64,000 bases of DNA. It comes from Phymatolithon calcareum. Lineage: Eukaryota; Rhodophyta; Florideophyceae; Hapalidiales. The stretch is taken from positions 1,612,001 to 1,676,000 of the forward strand of contig OZ345366.1 in the NCBI GenBank assembly GCA_977006965.1, written 5' to 3'. Under the pieces are notes generated by a model, which ran no database searches, was not told the DNA's origin, and was given only the letters and a program-made list of their open reading frames with translations. Shown piece by piece: positions 55,609 through 64,000 of the stretch (positions are counted from its first letter, which is position 1; each line of letters begins with the position of its first letter). A program made the position numbers and the translations under genes.

Positions 55609-56440
55609 ATGGCAACGATGCCAACTCCGTATCCGCTCGCCCCGCCGTCAGCCCGTATCATTTGCGAAGAAGTGAAGAATGGCGACCCAACACCGTCAGA
55701 GCTTCCGCCGAACGCAAAAGTTCTACATTTCGTCCGTCACGGTGAGGCACAGCACAATCGTAAGTCTCATCATTCTCCAGTATCTCCCTCAACTCGTCAG
55801 CTCCGCACTCACTCACATAAACTCCTAAGCAGTGGTGGCGATGCAATTGGAGCGGTCAAGCGGAAAACGGGCATGCAATTGCCCAGGCGAATGCGTCTAC
55901 AAGGATGAAAAGCTCGTCGACGCAGCGCTCACGCAGAAGGGCCGTCGACAAGCCTTCGCGGCCGGGAGCCGAATACTTGCCCGCGCCCCCTTCCCCGACG
56001 TTGCAATAGCCTCGCCGACTAAACGCACGCTGCAGACAGCGCATGTGGCGCTCTCCAACGGCGGGCTTCGAGAGTTGCGGTGCATAGTAATTGAGGGCTG
56101 TCGTGAACGGTACGGTGTCCATTTTGCCGACAAGCGCAGTCCGCGCGCTGACGTGGAGCCTTCGTTCCCGGGGTTTGACTTTTCCGCCATAGATCAAGGT
56201 CCCGACGTGCGTTTCAGCGCCACGAAGCGTGAGCAGGTTGAAGAGCTTGTTGCTCGGTCTCGCGGCTTTTTCTGGTCTTTGAAGGACAGACCGGAGAAGT
56301 GCATAGCGCTCTTCACGCATAGTTCGTTCCTGCTGAATAGCATAAAGCACTCATTTGAGACGCCGGATAAGAACGGTAGGTTAACGCTCAACGCATCCTC
56401 TCCTCACGGGACCATCGCAACGTGTGAATGCGAGTTGTGA
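55609..56440 (+). CDS. Histidine phosphatase (phosphoglycerate-mutase-like), two exons
   Basis: Exons are 55609-55759 and 55833-56440; the 73-bp intron is GTAAGT..GCAG and phase-consistent, giving 252 aa. Catalytic landmarks of histidine phosphatase branch 1 are 'LHFVRHGEAQHN' (R43, H44 phospho-acceptor, G45), 'SPTKRTLQTA' (R115), 'CRERYGVHFADKR' (E142) and 'ALFTHSSFL' (H213). The E-x-YGVH-x2-D-[KR]R signature places it with the plant/fungal PMU1-type cofactor-independent-looking mutase-like proteins rather than true glycolytic dPGM. The substrate cannot be predicted. The start is ATG 55609 (MATMPTPYPL); the frame stays open upstream, so a longer leader is possible. It ends 180 bp from the convergent TTI1 gene. 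Confidence 0.88.
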
Positions 56441-56619
56441 TTACTAATGACGTTTTATGTTTTTCTCCGCAAAGTGGTGCGATTCTTCCAGAACGGTGAG
56501 CACCGCTGCGTCGTCCTCACTTTTGAACAAGATTAGGAACCGAAATTTTGTCTTTATTGTCACTTTTTGTTCAGTTCCTTCACACACCTTTAAACTCGGT
56601 ACATGCTCCCTAAGGGCCG

Positions 56620-59600
56620 TCATCGCACAAGCAACGTTTGCATTCTCCTGTCCCCCTCCCAATGTGTCACATTGTCCGGACCTCCCTCAACCACAAGTCC
56701 AACCCAAGTCCTATCCGGGTCTGCCACCGCAATGCCCTTCATAACAATTTCCGCCCACACAGACCGACGCTCATACCTTCGCCGCGCAAAATTGTCCAAC
56801 TTTCGACTTTCGCCCGCGCCAGAGACATAGTGCGCAACGTAACCCAGCAGCTCTTCCGCGAACGGGCGGAGTGCATCCGGTAACGTTTGTGCAACCGCCG
56901 CGACACACTCAAGCGCCGCATCTGCCGCCGCGAGCGCCCCAAAGCTAGGCGTCTCCATCTCCCCCAGCTTTGCACTTTTTCCGCTGTCATGTCCAACAAG
57001 CACGAGCAGCGGCCGCAGTGCGGGGAATATATTCCGCACGAAACGAGAGCGTACAAAGGTGCCAGCCGTGCGCACAATTGCAGCAAGTAGCACACATGCC
57101 GACGCTATCACCGGCAGTTCTTGCCCCAGCGCGTTGACTTTCGCCACAATCCCCCTGTCACCGCGAATCGAAGCGGATGATCCAGATGAGCCAGCCAGTT
57201 GCACAGGTAGCAGTGGAAGCAGCGTGGCAACAGCCGGTAGTAGCGCTCGACTGTCCGCGGCGAGGACATGCACTCCTCTCGCGGCGGCTCGCAGCGCTTG
57301 CGCGCGTACAACCGCCTGTCGTCCGACGAGCACGTCCGCGACACCGGCGAGCGCACTCCGCGCGAGCCGCTGGAACGGTGTGCGTCTCGCCTCGCGTTCT
57401 TCGTCGTTCAGCTCATCATCATCCTCTTTGGTCACTGGAGATGCCTCATGCCCCTCATCTTCAGGAACTTCGTCCGTACAATACGCCATGAGCATCGCAG
57501 ACAGCTCGCGGAGCTCTCGATCCGGGCCATTTTCAAAACTACATACACCGGAAACTGCAGGCGGAGTGGGCGCGGCGGCGAGGACGGCGTGAATGGCCGC
57601 AAGTGCCGCAGTAGCGCGTGCATCGGAGACGGCAGCAAGGTCATCACACTGCCTTGTGAGTGCCTGTTCTGCGAGCGCGACGACGCGTGAGCACACGGGA
57701 TCATTTCCGCGCGTGACAATGTACCGCAATAAAGGTCCTGCGGCCGGTAGATGAAGCGAGCGGACGAGACGAGCAACGAGAAAGTTTGAATGCCGTCGCA
57801 CCAACGCGCGCGAGTCCACGCATCCAGTCGCGGCGGCGAGGGCCTCAAGAGCGTGTTCAGCGGCGGGCACGACGTCAGGGTCGTCGCGAGCGGCGTCGGA
57901 AAGTAGAGCGATTAGCACCGGAAGGGCGAGTCCGGCACCAAGCTGGCGATCGGGAGCACGTAGCGCGCTCAGGATGTTGCAGAGCTCGGCTATACACATG
58001 AGCACTGCCTGCTTGGCGCGACGAGGGCCGGCGTCTGCCCATCCGTGTCCGGCCTCGGCTTCATCGAGTGGAAGCACCACAGCGGCGGCAGAGCCGAATA
58101 GATCGATCACGTAGCGTAAAAGCTGCGGCCATGTGAGCGCGACTTGTGCGTCGGGGCTACTATTCGTGAATGTCTCCGCCGCGCCGCGGGTCAGAGCCTG
58201 CAGGCATAATACGGCATGTGTGTGATGAACAAGGGCGGCGGGGCTTGAATGCCGCGGCGCAGTAGGGGGAAGTGCGCGGTCCGAGTCAAAAAGATCTGGG
58301 ATTTGTTGAGTGTCGGCGACACGGAGTAGAGGGGCATGGAGGGCGGGCAGCAAACCGGCACGGCCGAGTGCGAAGCAAGCTGAGAGTGCGCGTGTGTGCA
58401 TGAGTTCGTACTGGGAGGGCTCGCCAATCGCGCTTGGAGTCCAAACTGCGCTTTGAAGGGCGACAAGAGCCACAGCAAGTGTGTCACAGTTTAATCTTGG
58501 AAGAATGTCTGCCACACCGTCCGCCCCAAGCACAATAAGGAATCCTTCTAGTGGGAGTGTCCAACGCTGCAGTTCATCGTTTGTCGGAAATAGTTTCTCC
58601 AACGCCTCGGCCTCAGAAGCGCTACTGTCGTCGTCTGCTTCACTAGCTTCATCTTCGGATATCTGCGCACCTGAAATGGCCGCGGCGATATGCATGCGCG
58701 ATATGTGCTTCATCAACGCACGAAGCCCATTCTCAGTATCTTCTGCACCGTACGCATTTTCTCGCGCACGATTGCGTAACCGGGTACACGCTTCGTCACG
58801 TACATCAGAGTACGAGTCCGCAGCGAGTTCCGCAAGTGAATAGAGGCACTGCCAGCGCACGACCGGGGCGAGTTGGAGCGATGACTCGCGAAGCCCAACG
58901 ATGTCCAGAAAGACAGCGAGAGCGTGGCGCGCACGAGAATTGGAATGGAGGCGTGGTCCGTCAGCGCTCTCCAGGGCAGCGCGCAGCAGAGGCGAGAGAC
59001 TCTTCGACGCATTAGCGTACCACGTTACATCGCGGTCCACAGATAGATTTTGCGGACGCTTCCGCTTCGGCGGGGATGACTCGCGCTTTCGCGGCTGCGG
59101 CGCCTGCGCCAGTGCTGGGGGCTCCGCTATGCGTAATGCGCCAACCAAATCGGCAAATGATGAACCCCCGACAGACGCTTGTGGTTTTTCGCACGGCGGA
59201 AATATGGCAGCAACGGCGACGGCGAGAAGGTCGAGGGCAAGAACTGCTAGGACGGACTGGTGCAGACGGACCTTAACAAGAATCCTTAGAGTCTTCGATG
59301 CGATGCCCGGGAAAAATGCGGCCAGTAACGCCGGTGGAAGGACACGCACAAGCGCGCAGAGCGCGGTGAGAGCTGCAGCTCGGACGCGAACGGCGCGCTG
59401 CACTGTCGCAGTATCACATGCCAGGGAGATGATGTGAGCAGCAGCACCCTGCACGGTGGGCGACGCTACATGAAGAGCGCGTTGCACAGTGGTGAGAGTA
59501 ACAGGACTAGGCACAAATGCCGGTGGGATTACGGCGTCGGCTGCGGCGACAACAGGGTGTGGTGCAGAGGGTCGACCAAAAAGTCCGCCGATGTCATCCG

Positions 59601-59991
59601 TCTCTGGCGCAAGGTCGCGTTCCACATGCTTCTGAGCAGAAACGGGACGTCGGATAAGATCGTACGCGTCTTCGGCGCCAAGACAACCGCACGTGGCAGA
59701 GACGAGGCCGAAGAGAGCGATGAGCGCAGGCTCGTCATCCGCCAGCGTCGACGAGACGCTGGTTTGCTCCGCGCATGAAGCTGCATATGCCGAGAGTGTG
59801 CGCAGGGCGAATGGGGCCATGACGGCAAATGCGGAGTGGTGCAGTTCGGCGAGGAGACGGTGGGCGACGGTGAGATGCTGTGCGCGATGCGAGTGCGAAA
59901 GCTTTGACCCATGCTCCGAGAGAAGCGTCAACAGACGCATGTACTGCGTTTCGGAGGCAGCGCCCGGGTACGCCCTGCTGGCGCCCGCCAT
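56620..59991 (-). CDS. TTI1: TTI1-like TELO2-interacting protein (HEAT-repeat, TTT complex)
   Basis: 1123 aa from ATG 59991 (MAGASRAYPG), no introns. It is almost entirely helical HEAT-like repeats rich in Ala/Leu. TTI1 resemblance is best at the C terminus, where human and plant TTI1 carry 'RSRFxxxxxPxL': here 'GTFVRSRFVRNIFPALRPLL', followed by 'ERRSVWAEIV'. It is also seen in the central 'FLDIVGLRESSLQLAPVVRW' region. Acidic linkers occur at 'ISEDEASEADDDSSASEAEA' and 'DEVPEDEGHEASPVTKEDDD'. With TELO2 and TTI2, TTI1 forms the TTT co-chaperone that, with HSP90 and R2TP, matures PI3K-like kinases (TOR, ATM, ATR). The ORF extends to 60174, but the pseudogene at 38090 aligns from ATG 59991. 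High GC compared with the flanks. Confidence 0.8.
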   Translation of the reverse strand: MAGASRAYPGAASETQYMRLLTLLSEHGSKLSHSHRAQHLTVAHRLLAELHHSAFAVMAPFALRTLSAYAASCAEQTSVSSTLADDEPALIALFGLVSATCGCLGAEDAYDLIRRPVSAQKHVERDLAPETDDIGGLFGRPSAPHPVVAAADAVIPPAFVPSPVTLTTVQRALHVASPTVQGAAAHIISLACDTATVQRAVRVRAAALTALCALVRVLPPALLAAFFPGIASKTLRILVKVRLHQSVLAVLALDLLAVAVAAIFPPCEKPQASVGGSSFADLVGALRIAEPPALAQAPQPRKRESSPPKRKRPQNLSVDRDVTWYANASKSLSPLLRAALESADGPRLHSNSRARHALAVFLDIVGLRESSLQLAPVVRWQCLYSLAELAADSYSDVRDEACTRLRNRARENAYGAEDTENGLRALMKHISRMHIAAAISGAQISEDEASEADDDSSASEAEALEKLFPTNDELQRWTLPLEGFLIVLGADGVADILPRLNCDTLAVALVALQSAVWTPSAIGEPSQYELMHTRALSACFALGRAGLLPALHAPLLRVADTQQIPDLFDSDRALPPTAPRHSSPAALVHHTHAVLCLQALTRGAAETFTNSSPDAQVALTWPQLLRYVIDLFGSAAAVVLPLDEAEAGHGWADAGPRRAKQAVLMCIAELCNILSALRAPDRQLGAGLALPVLIALLSDAARDDPDVVPAAEHALEALAAATGCVDSRALVRRHSNFLVARLVRSLHLPAAGPLLRYIVTRGNDPVCSRVVALAEQALTRQCDDLAAVSDARATAALAAIHAVLAAAPTPPAVSGVCSFENGPDRELRELSAMLMAYCTDEVPEDEGHEASPVTKEDDDELNDEEREARRTPFQRLARSALAGVADVLVGRQAVVRAQALRAAARGVHVLAADSRALLPAVATLLPLLPVQLAGSSGSSASIRGDRGIVAKVNALGQELPVIASACVLLAAIVRTAGTFVRSRFVRNIFPALRPLLVLVGHDSGKSAKLGEMETPSFGALAAADAALECVAAVAQTLPDALRPFAEELLGYVAHYVSGAGESRKLDNFARRRYERRSVWAEIVMKGIAVADPDRTWVGLVVEGGPDNVTHWEGDRRMQTLLVR

Positions 59992-60405
59992 TGTGGGCAA
60001 CGGCAAGGCGGAGGCGATTGTTGAGCGCTTCCTCTCGCAATTCGATCGTCGGGAGTGCTTTGCGATGCTTGAGCCGAAGAGTATGTGGACAAATGGAGGG
60101 TGGATGGATGCTTCGTACTGGTTACACTTTTTGCCGATTGTGAAAAGTGTGACCAATAAGACGCACCGGATCAATTATTGTCATCATGGCATTTGTTTCT
60201 TGTTCGCACGCTGCAGGGATGTTTTCCAAGCTTACGATATTTGATTCTGAACCACGGCGGGTAAGCCATCAACTTTCAAGGGATCCCTCTCCAACTGCAT
60301 GTTTCGCGATTACTGGAAAATCTAGCAAAAGCTCACAGAGCTGTACAATAGAACATTAGTATTTGATTATACACTGGAATGGACTCAACTGTACCGCAAA
60401 ATAAT

Positions 60406-61187
60406 TTTTTTTATAGTAGTATTTATTAAACGCTCTCAGTAACACTCTTTAGACTGTAAGGGAGATGCGTTTCAGTTGCTACAGCCTTGTAGCATAGTAT
60501 AACATTCATATATGCTTCTTCCGCAATCTTGTATATCGTGGCCCTAGCTGCAAAAACCCACATCGGACGGATGTGGGAAAAGCTTAGAGTCCTCTATGCG
60601 CTCAGCGGCGATTCGAGCTCGCAATTCTTATCCTTTGTTTTTCTATTCCATGTCCTCGTAAAAGGCACTGGTAAAGAAGAGTAGCTGGTCCAGTGCTTCT
60701 TCGGTCTTCTTGGTCTCTTCTCCGGTCAGCTGGTATCTCGCCAAAGACGTTTCAACCGTGTGCAATAGCCTTGATATGATTTCGCCAAATTTGTCTTCTA
60801 GTAGTGTCGTGCTCAGTGGGGGAAATCTCCCAAACGCCCACTTCACCGCCAATTGACGATGACGTACTTTCGGAAGCCTTAAAATCACTGGAATTGCTCC
60901 GACTATATCGTACGGTATCTTTCTCTTTCTGCTTGATTCCAAAGACTCCCCTTCATCATTGAAGAGTGATGCTTTCAGGGATCCTGCCGACATTCCTTGC
61001 TTAAGATACTCCAAGGCCTTCTCGAACTGCTCATGCCTTAGCATTGCTGCCATGTCCCGACACACCCATTGCAATTCATCCACGTCTCTGCAATCCTTTG
61101 GGACGGTCAGTAGGCTCTCTTTTTTTGTCTTGGCTCTCACGAGCATTTTGAGCGCTAAAACCATTCTCCTGTCTTCAGCTGCTTGGA
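60406..61187 (-). mobile_element. LINE family 3 insertion with 13-bp TSD and intact C-terminal ORF
   Basis: 782 bp flanked by perfect ACCGCAAAATAAT repeats (60393-60405, 61188-61200). The open frame (about 61187-60643) has a Lys/Arg-rich upstream part ('LVRAKTKKESLLTVPKDC', 'AAMLRHEQFEKALEYLKQGM') fused directly to the module 'LPKVRHRQLAVKWAFGRFPP' ... 'LARYQLTGEETKKTEEALDQ'. The 3' UTR ends 'aataaatactactataaaaa'. There is no RT because of 5' truncation. In family 5 the corresponding regions are separate ORFs. Confidence 0.9.
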
Positions 61188-61200
61188 ACCGCAAAATAAT

Positions 61201-62664
61201 GGGACAGAAGGATTACTTTCCGTCTACTAGCAAGTCACTTGGCTGTCGGCTCAACATAGCCCACTTCGGATACTCGGAAGACTTCGGAAAAGATACCTGT
61301 AACAGGTGAGTACTTTATGTTCCTATGAGTGCAACCGCAATTCGCAATACTTAGTTGAGCTTAATAGTATTATCTCCCATTGCTACCAAGGTGCACGTAA
61401 GGAATGGCGCAAGTCGGGAGTATATCACGATGCAAAGAGACGTAGGCGGAGATGAAGATATGAGTGAGAGTGATGATAAGGAGTGTACAGAGTCTACAGT
61501 CTCCAGCGTCAAAAGGAGCCCAGATGCACTAGTCCATCGGTTTGAAGACATGGCCCGTTCTTAGAATGCAGCAAAGGCGCACGAGGACTCAAGACCGTCT
61601 ACTAATAAAGTAGATCCGCTCCACTAATAGCATGCTACAGTAAGTACCATCCAGGCATTTGCTGGGTTGTTTGTATTTAACTTCATGACGCGAGTGTGTC
61701 ACGTTTCAGTAAACTGCAATCGCTCATACGCCTCTAGTCTAGATAGCTAGCGGTAAGCAACATGAACTGCAGATAAATTCAAAGAAGCTAATCTGAATAA
61801 CCCTACAAACAGTGGGATAGAGACAAGTAAGAGCTGGACGTCTGCAGTGGCCTATTGAAGCTATTAATTAAATAATGCCTCCTGATGCCGAGGGTTTGAT
61901 TTGGAATTCGCGATTGCTCAACGGTCACCACTGTGGCTGGCCTTCAGGCTCCTGATTTGAGTCCCTTAACTTTTCGATTTCTTCCCTATGTCAATTGGCG
62001 CACATACCTAGGAGGAACGGAACGATGGTATCAGGAATGCGTGACTCCTATTCCTGAGAATGGGAACGATATTCACGGCAACTTGCATGCTGATGGGCAA
62101 GAACTGTGAGCTCACGCTGATAATGATATTGAGGCACAGATCGAACTGCTCACTCCTAACAGAATACTATAGCGTATATCCCCCAAGTGGCGTCATTCTC
62201 TAAAATGAAGACGAAGAATAGCAGAGATCCAAGTGAACGAGCGCATCATTAGAGAAGTGAGACTTTCCCTCCATTCATGCCTTGAAGAGCTCTGGACAAG
62301 ATCTGTATCCACAATGCCAGACATACTGTTAGCAAATGTCTCATCGCGATTTGACAATTTGTTCTTGTGCATAAGGAGGCGAAGCATTAAGCTGCAACAA
62401 GCTCATGGGACACAATCTGTCGTGTTGGTAGTCATAAGCTTATGAATCTTCATCAAACACGTCTTGACATTGCTCACGTGCGAAAACGTCATAGGCAGGG
62501 AGAATCCAAAAAGGATATGTCAAATGAATAGTGAGTGTACTTGCACGATTCTACTTTCACAGTGACGTGTGTACCAGCGATCATCTGGGGCAATGCCTGC
62601 ACAGAAAAATAGAAATGTGAAAATTCTTAGCATTTCCTGCAAGACCCTTTTTTTGTCACAGCTA
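61201..62664. other. No recognised gene
   Basis: Short plus ORFs (61355-61564, 62233-62445) have no motif. Flanked by LINE copies on both sides. Confidence 0.4.
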
Positions 62665-63020
62665 ATAAACTTTTTTTTTCCTTTCAAGTTTATTTAAAAG
62701 CCCCACAGACTTTCGAATATATGGGCAAGGCTTCCTCTGATGCTACCTACCTTTGTGCAGCTCACGAAACGTCCACCAGAATAGCGGACGGGAAAACTCA
62801 GGACTCAAAGTAGTCCTATCTCAGTCCTCTACGGGATTGTTGGTGCTTGGACTCGACCACTTTTTGCCTTGAATTCTGCGGATTAATACAGGCCTTCTTC
62901 GTTCTCCATACGTTCTATGAGTGTCTTGCTAAATAGTAAGAGCTCATCTAGCGCCTTTTCTGTTTCCAGTCGTTTTTCTCCTTCGAGTTCGTAGCCTGCT
63001 ATAAACTCTTTGATCTACTA
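62665..63020 (-). mobile_element. LINE family 2, 3' end on minus strand
   Basis: The frame 62883-63014 encodes 'FIAGYELEGEKRLETEKALD' 'ELLLFSKTLIERMENEEGLY' stop, the tail of the family-2 module. The 3' UTR 'gaggaagccttgcccatata' and tail 'ggggcttttaaataaac' follow. The FGRFP core is missing through 5' truncation. Confidence 0.75.
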
Positions 63021-63225
63021 TCTGAGAGAAAAAGGACCTCCTCCAGGAGACCACACTATTCGAATAGCTCCCCTAGTCAAATTATTTCTAATTTTTTCAG
63101 AAGATCAACTGGAAAAAAACTAGTCAATTATGTCGTTCACTTCATCTATGTCTCACAAATTCACGGTAATGAGTAAACAGTTTTGCTACTCAAAGTTACC
63201 AGGTATGCCCTTGTAACTATCGTTC

Positions 63226-63690
63226 TGCGTACAAGTGGAAAAAGGTATGGTGTCAAAAAAGCGACGCCTACAAGCAGCAGTCAAAGTTTGGTCGTTAGAA
63301 GAAGAGGGCCGGACAGTTAAAATCCTGGCCGGCGTACCGAACGACCTATCAGGAGTGCTATATATAAGGGACAGAACCGCGCGGTTGAGATGCCTGAGAG
63401 TCATTTTCAACAGAGTTCCTTTGTGGAGAAAATCCATACCGGCGAAGTACTTTGGGACTGGTGCTGTGGTTGAGCTTATCGTGTTGCAACGTGTACTGCG
63501 GTCTATGAAGATGGACCAAGAAACGAGTATGAATGCAAAAGATTTACTCGGGCCCTCCTAGGGAGAGAAATTCGAATTAAGGAGATATTAGAAGGATAGT
63601 AGAGAGATGAGTATGGAAAACAGCGAGAAGCTGCCCTGTTACTCAAATTGAGGCTTTGGGAGCTTTTGAAATATCAACATATATCCCATC
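63226..63690 (+). mobile_element. LINE family 1b, 3' end
   Basis: Coding tail 'MVSKKRRLQAAVKVWSLEEE', 'GVLYIRDRTARLRCLRVIFN', 'RVPLWRKSIPAKYFG', then 3' UTR to 'gaggctttgggagcttttga' at about 63670. It matches the 22.5-23.0 kb copy closely. Confidence 0.85.
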
Positions 63691-64000
63691 GCTCTGTGCG
63701 AAACTGGCTATAAAAACCGCCGTTCACAAATAATAGTTGTGGGTAAGAGGACGCGAGTGCCACTGTAGATACTCTGCAGGGAAGATTCACATTCGTATAC
63801 GCTTTTGTTGAGCGCTCCATGATGGAGAGCCACTATCATCTTGCATGTCAGGCAAAATCTCATCATGGTTAAAGAGCAAGCCGACAAACTCTTTGTTTAT
63901 GAGGGCGGCTGAGGTCATGTTGGTAGGTAGGTGAAGAGCCGTGGATTGGAATGCAAAAATAAAGCCAACGGTTCTCTGAGGCTGGTATCATACTCTTGCA
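63691..64000. other. Nothing recognised
   Basis: The last 310 bp contain no ORF or repeat I can name. Confidence 0.4.

Noticed and set aside
55410-55745. 111-aa plus ORF overlapping the histidine phosphatase first exon
   Set aside because: A different frame from 'LHFVRHGEAQHN'; no family features, so a shadow.
57059-59437. Several plus-strand ORFs of 100-178 aa opposite TTI1
   Set aside because: High-GC antisense shadows, Arg/Ser/Ala-rich without motifs.

Overview
The window is nuclear DNA of a eukaryote. Four genes or gene families have GT..AG introns of about 73-110 bp (bestrophin, two intact MED15-like genes plus a partial copy, and a histidine phosphatase). Non-LTR retrotransposon debris and tRNA-derived SINEs fill much of the space, and a fragment of organellar small-subunit rRNA has been inserted. 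A GrxB-type glutaredoxin with a transit-peptide-like leader and a bestrophin-like channel fit an alga or other plastid-bearing protist. I cannot name the lineage from the sequence alone.

Layout. 1-2.7 kb: LINE fragments (RT piece, several 3' ends) with palindromes. 3.0-4.8 kb: bestrophin-like anion channel gene, minus strand. 5.2-7.8 kb: LINE remnants and diverged repeats. 8.5-9.3 kb: GrxB-like glutaredoxin. 10.5-11.6 kb: SINE and LINE 3' ends. 11.8-12.4 kb: small Cys-rich type II membrane protein, followed at once by an inverted organellar 16S-like rRNA fragment. 14.5-14.9 kb: DUF1772 membrane protein. 16.7-19.3 kb: MED15-like gene A. 21.1-27.1 kb: LINE nest in which three insertions have readable target-site duplications. 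28.8-30.2 kb: partial copy (B) of the MED15-like gene. 30.2-33.0 kb: more LINE copies. 33.4-36.2 kb: full-length MED15-like gene C. 36.7-38.1 kb: degenerate LINE, followed at 38.1-38.7 kb by a TTI1 pseudogene. 40.8-41.1 kb: complete SINE. 41.7-42.9 kb: seven-TM orphan protein. 43-47 kb: little recognisable. 47.3-52.9 kb: a 3.77-kb perfectly homogeneous 10-bp satellite (377 units) between two ~400-bp direct repeats. 55.6-56.4 kb: histidine phosphatase (phosphoglycerate-mutase-like), convergent with TTI1 (56.6-60.0 kb). 60.4-63.7 kb: LINE copies.

The host genes are mostly unrelated housekeeping functions: PIKK chaperoning, transcriptional Mediator, ion transport, redox. The exception is the A-B-C array of MED15-like copies, all on the minus strand within about 20 kb. 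The most interesting mobile-element signal is an ~85-residue module with a core like 'HRQLAVxWxFGRFPxxSTxL'. It recurs after the reverse transcriptase in at least four distinct LINE lineages. In one element it is a separate ORF joined to the RT ORF by an ATGA stop-start overlap; in another it is fused to upstream sequence.
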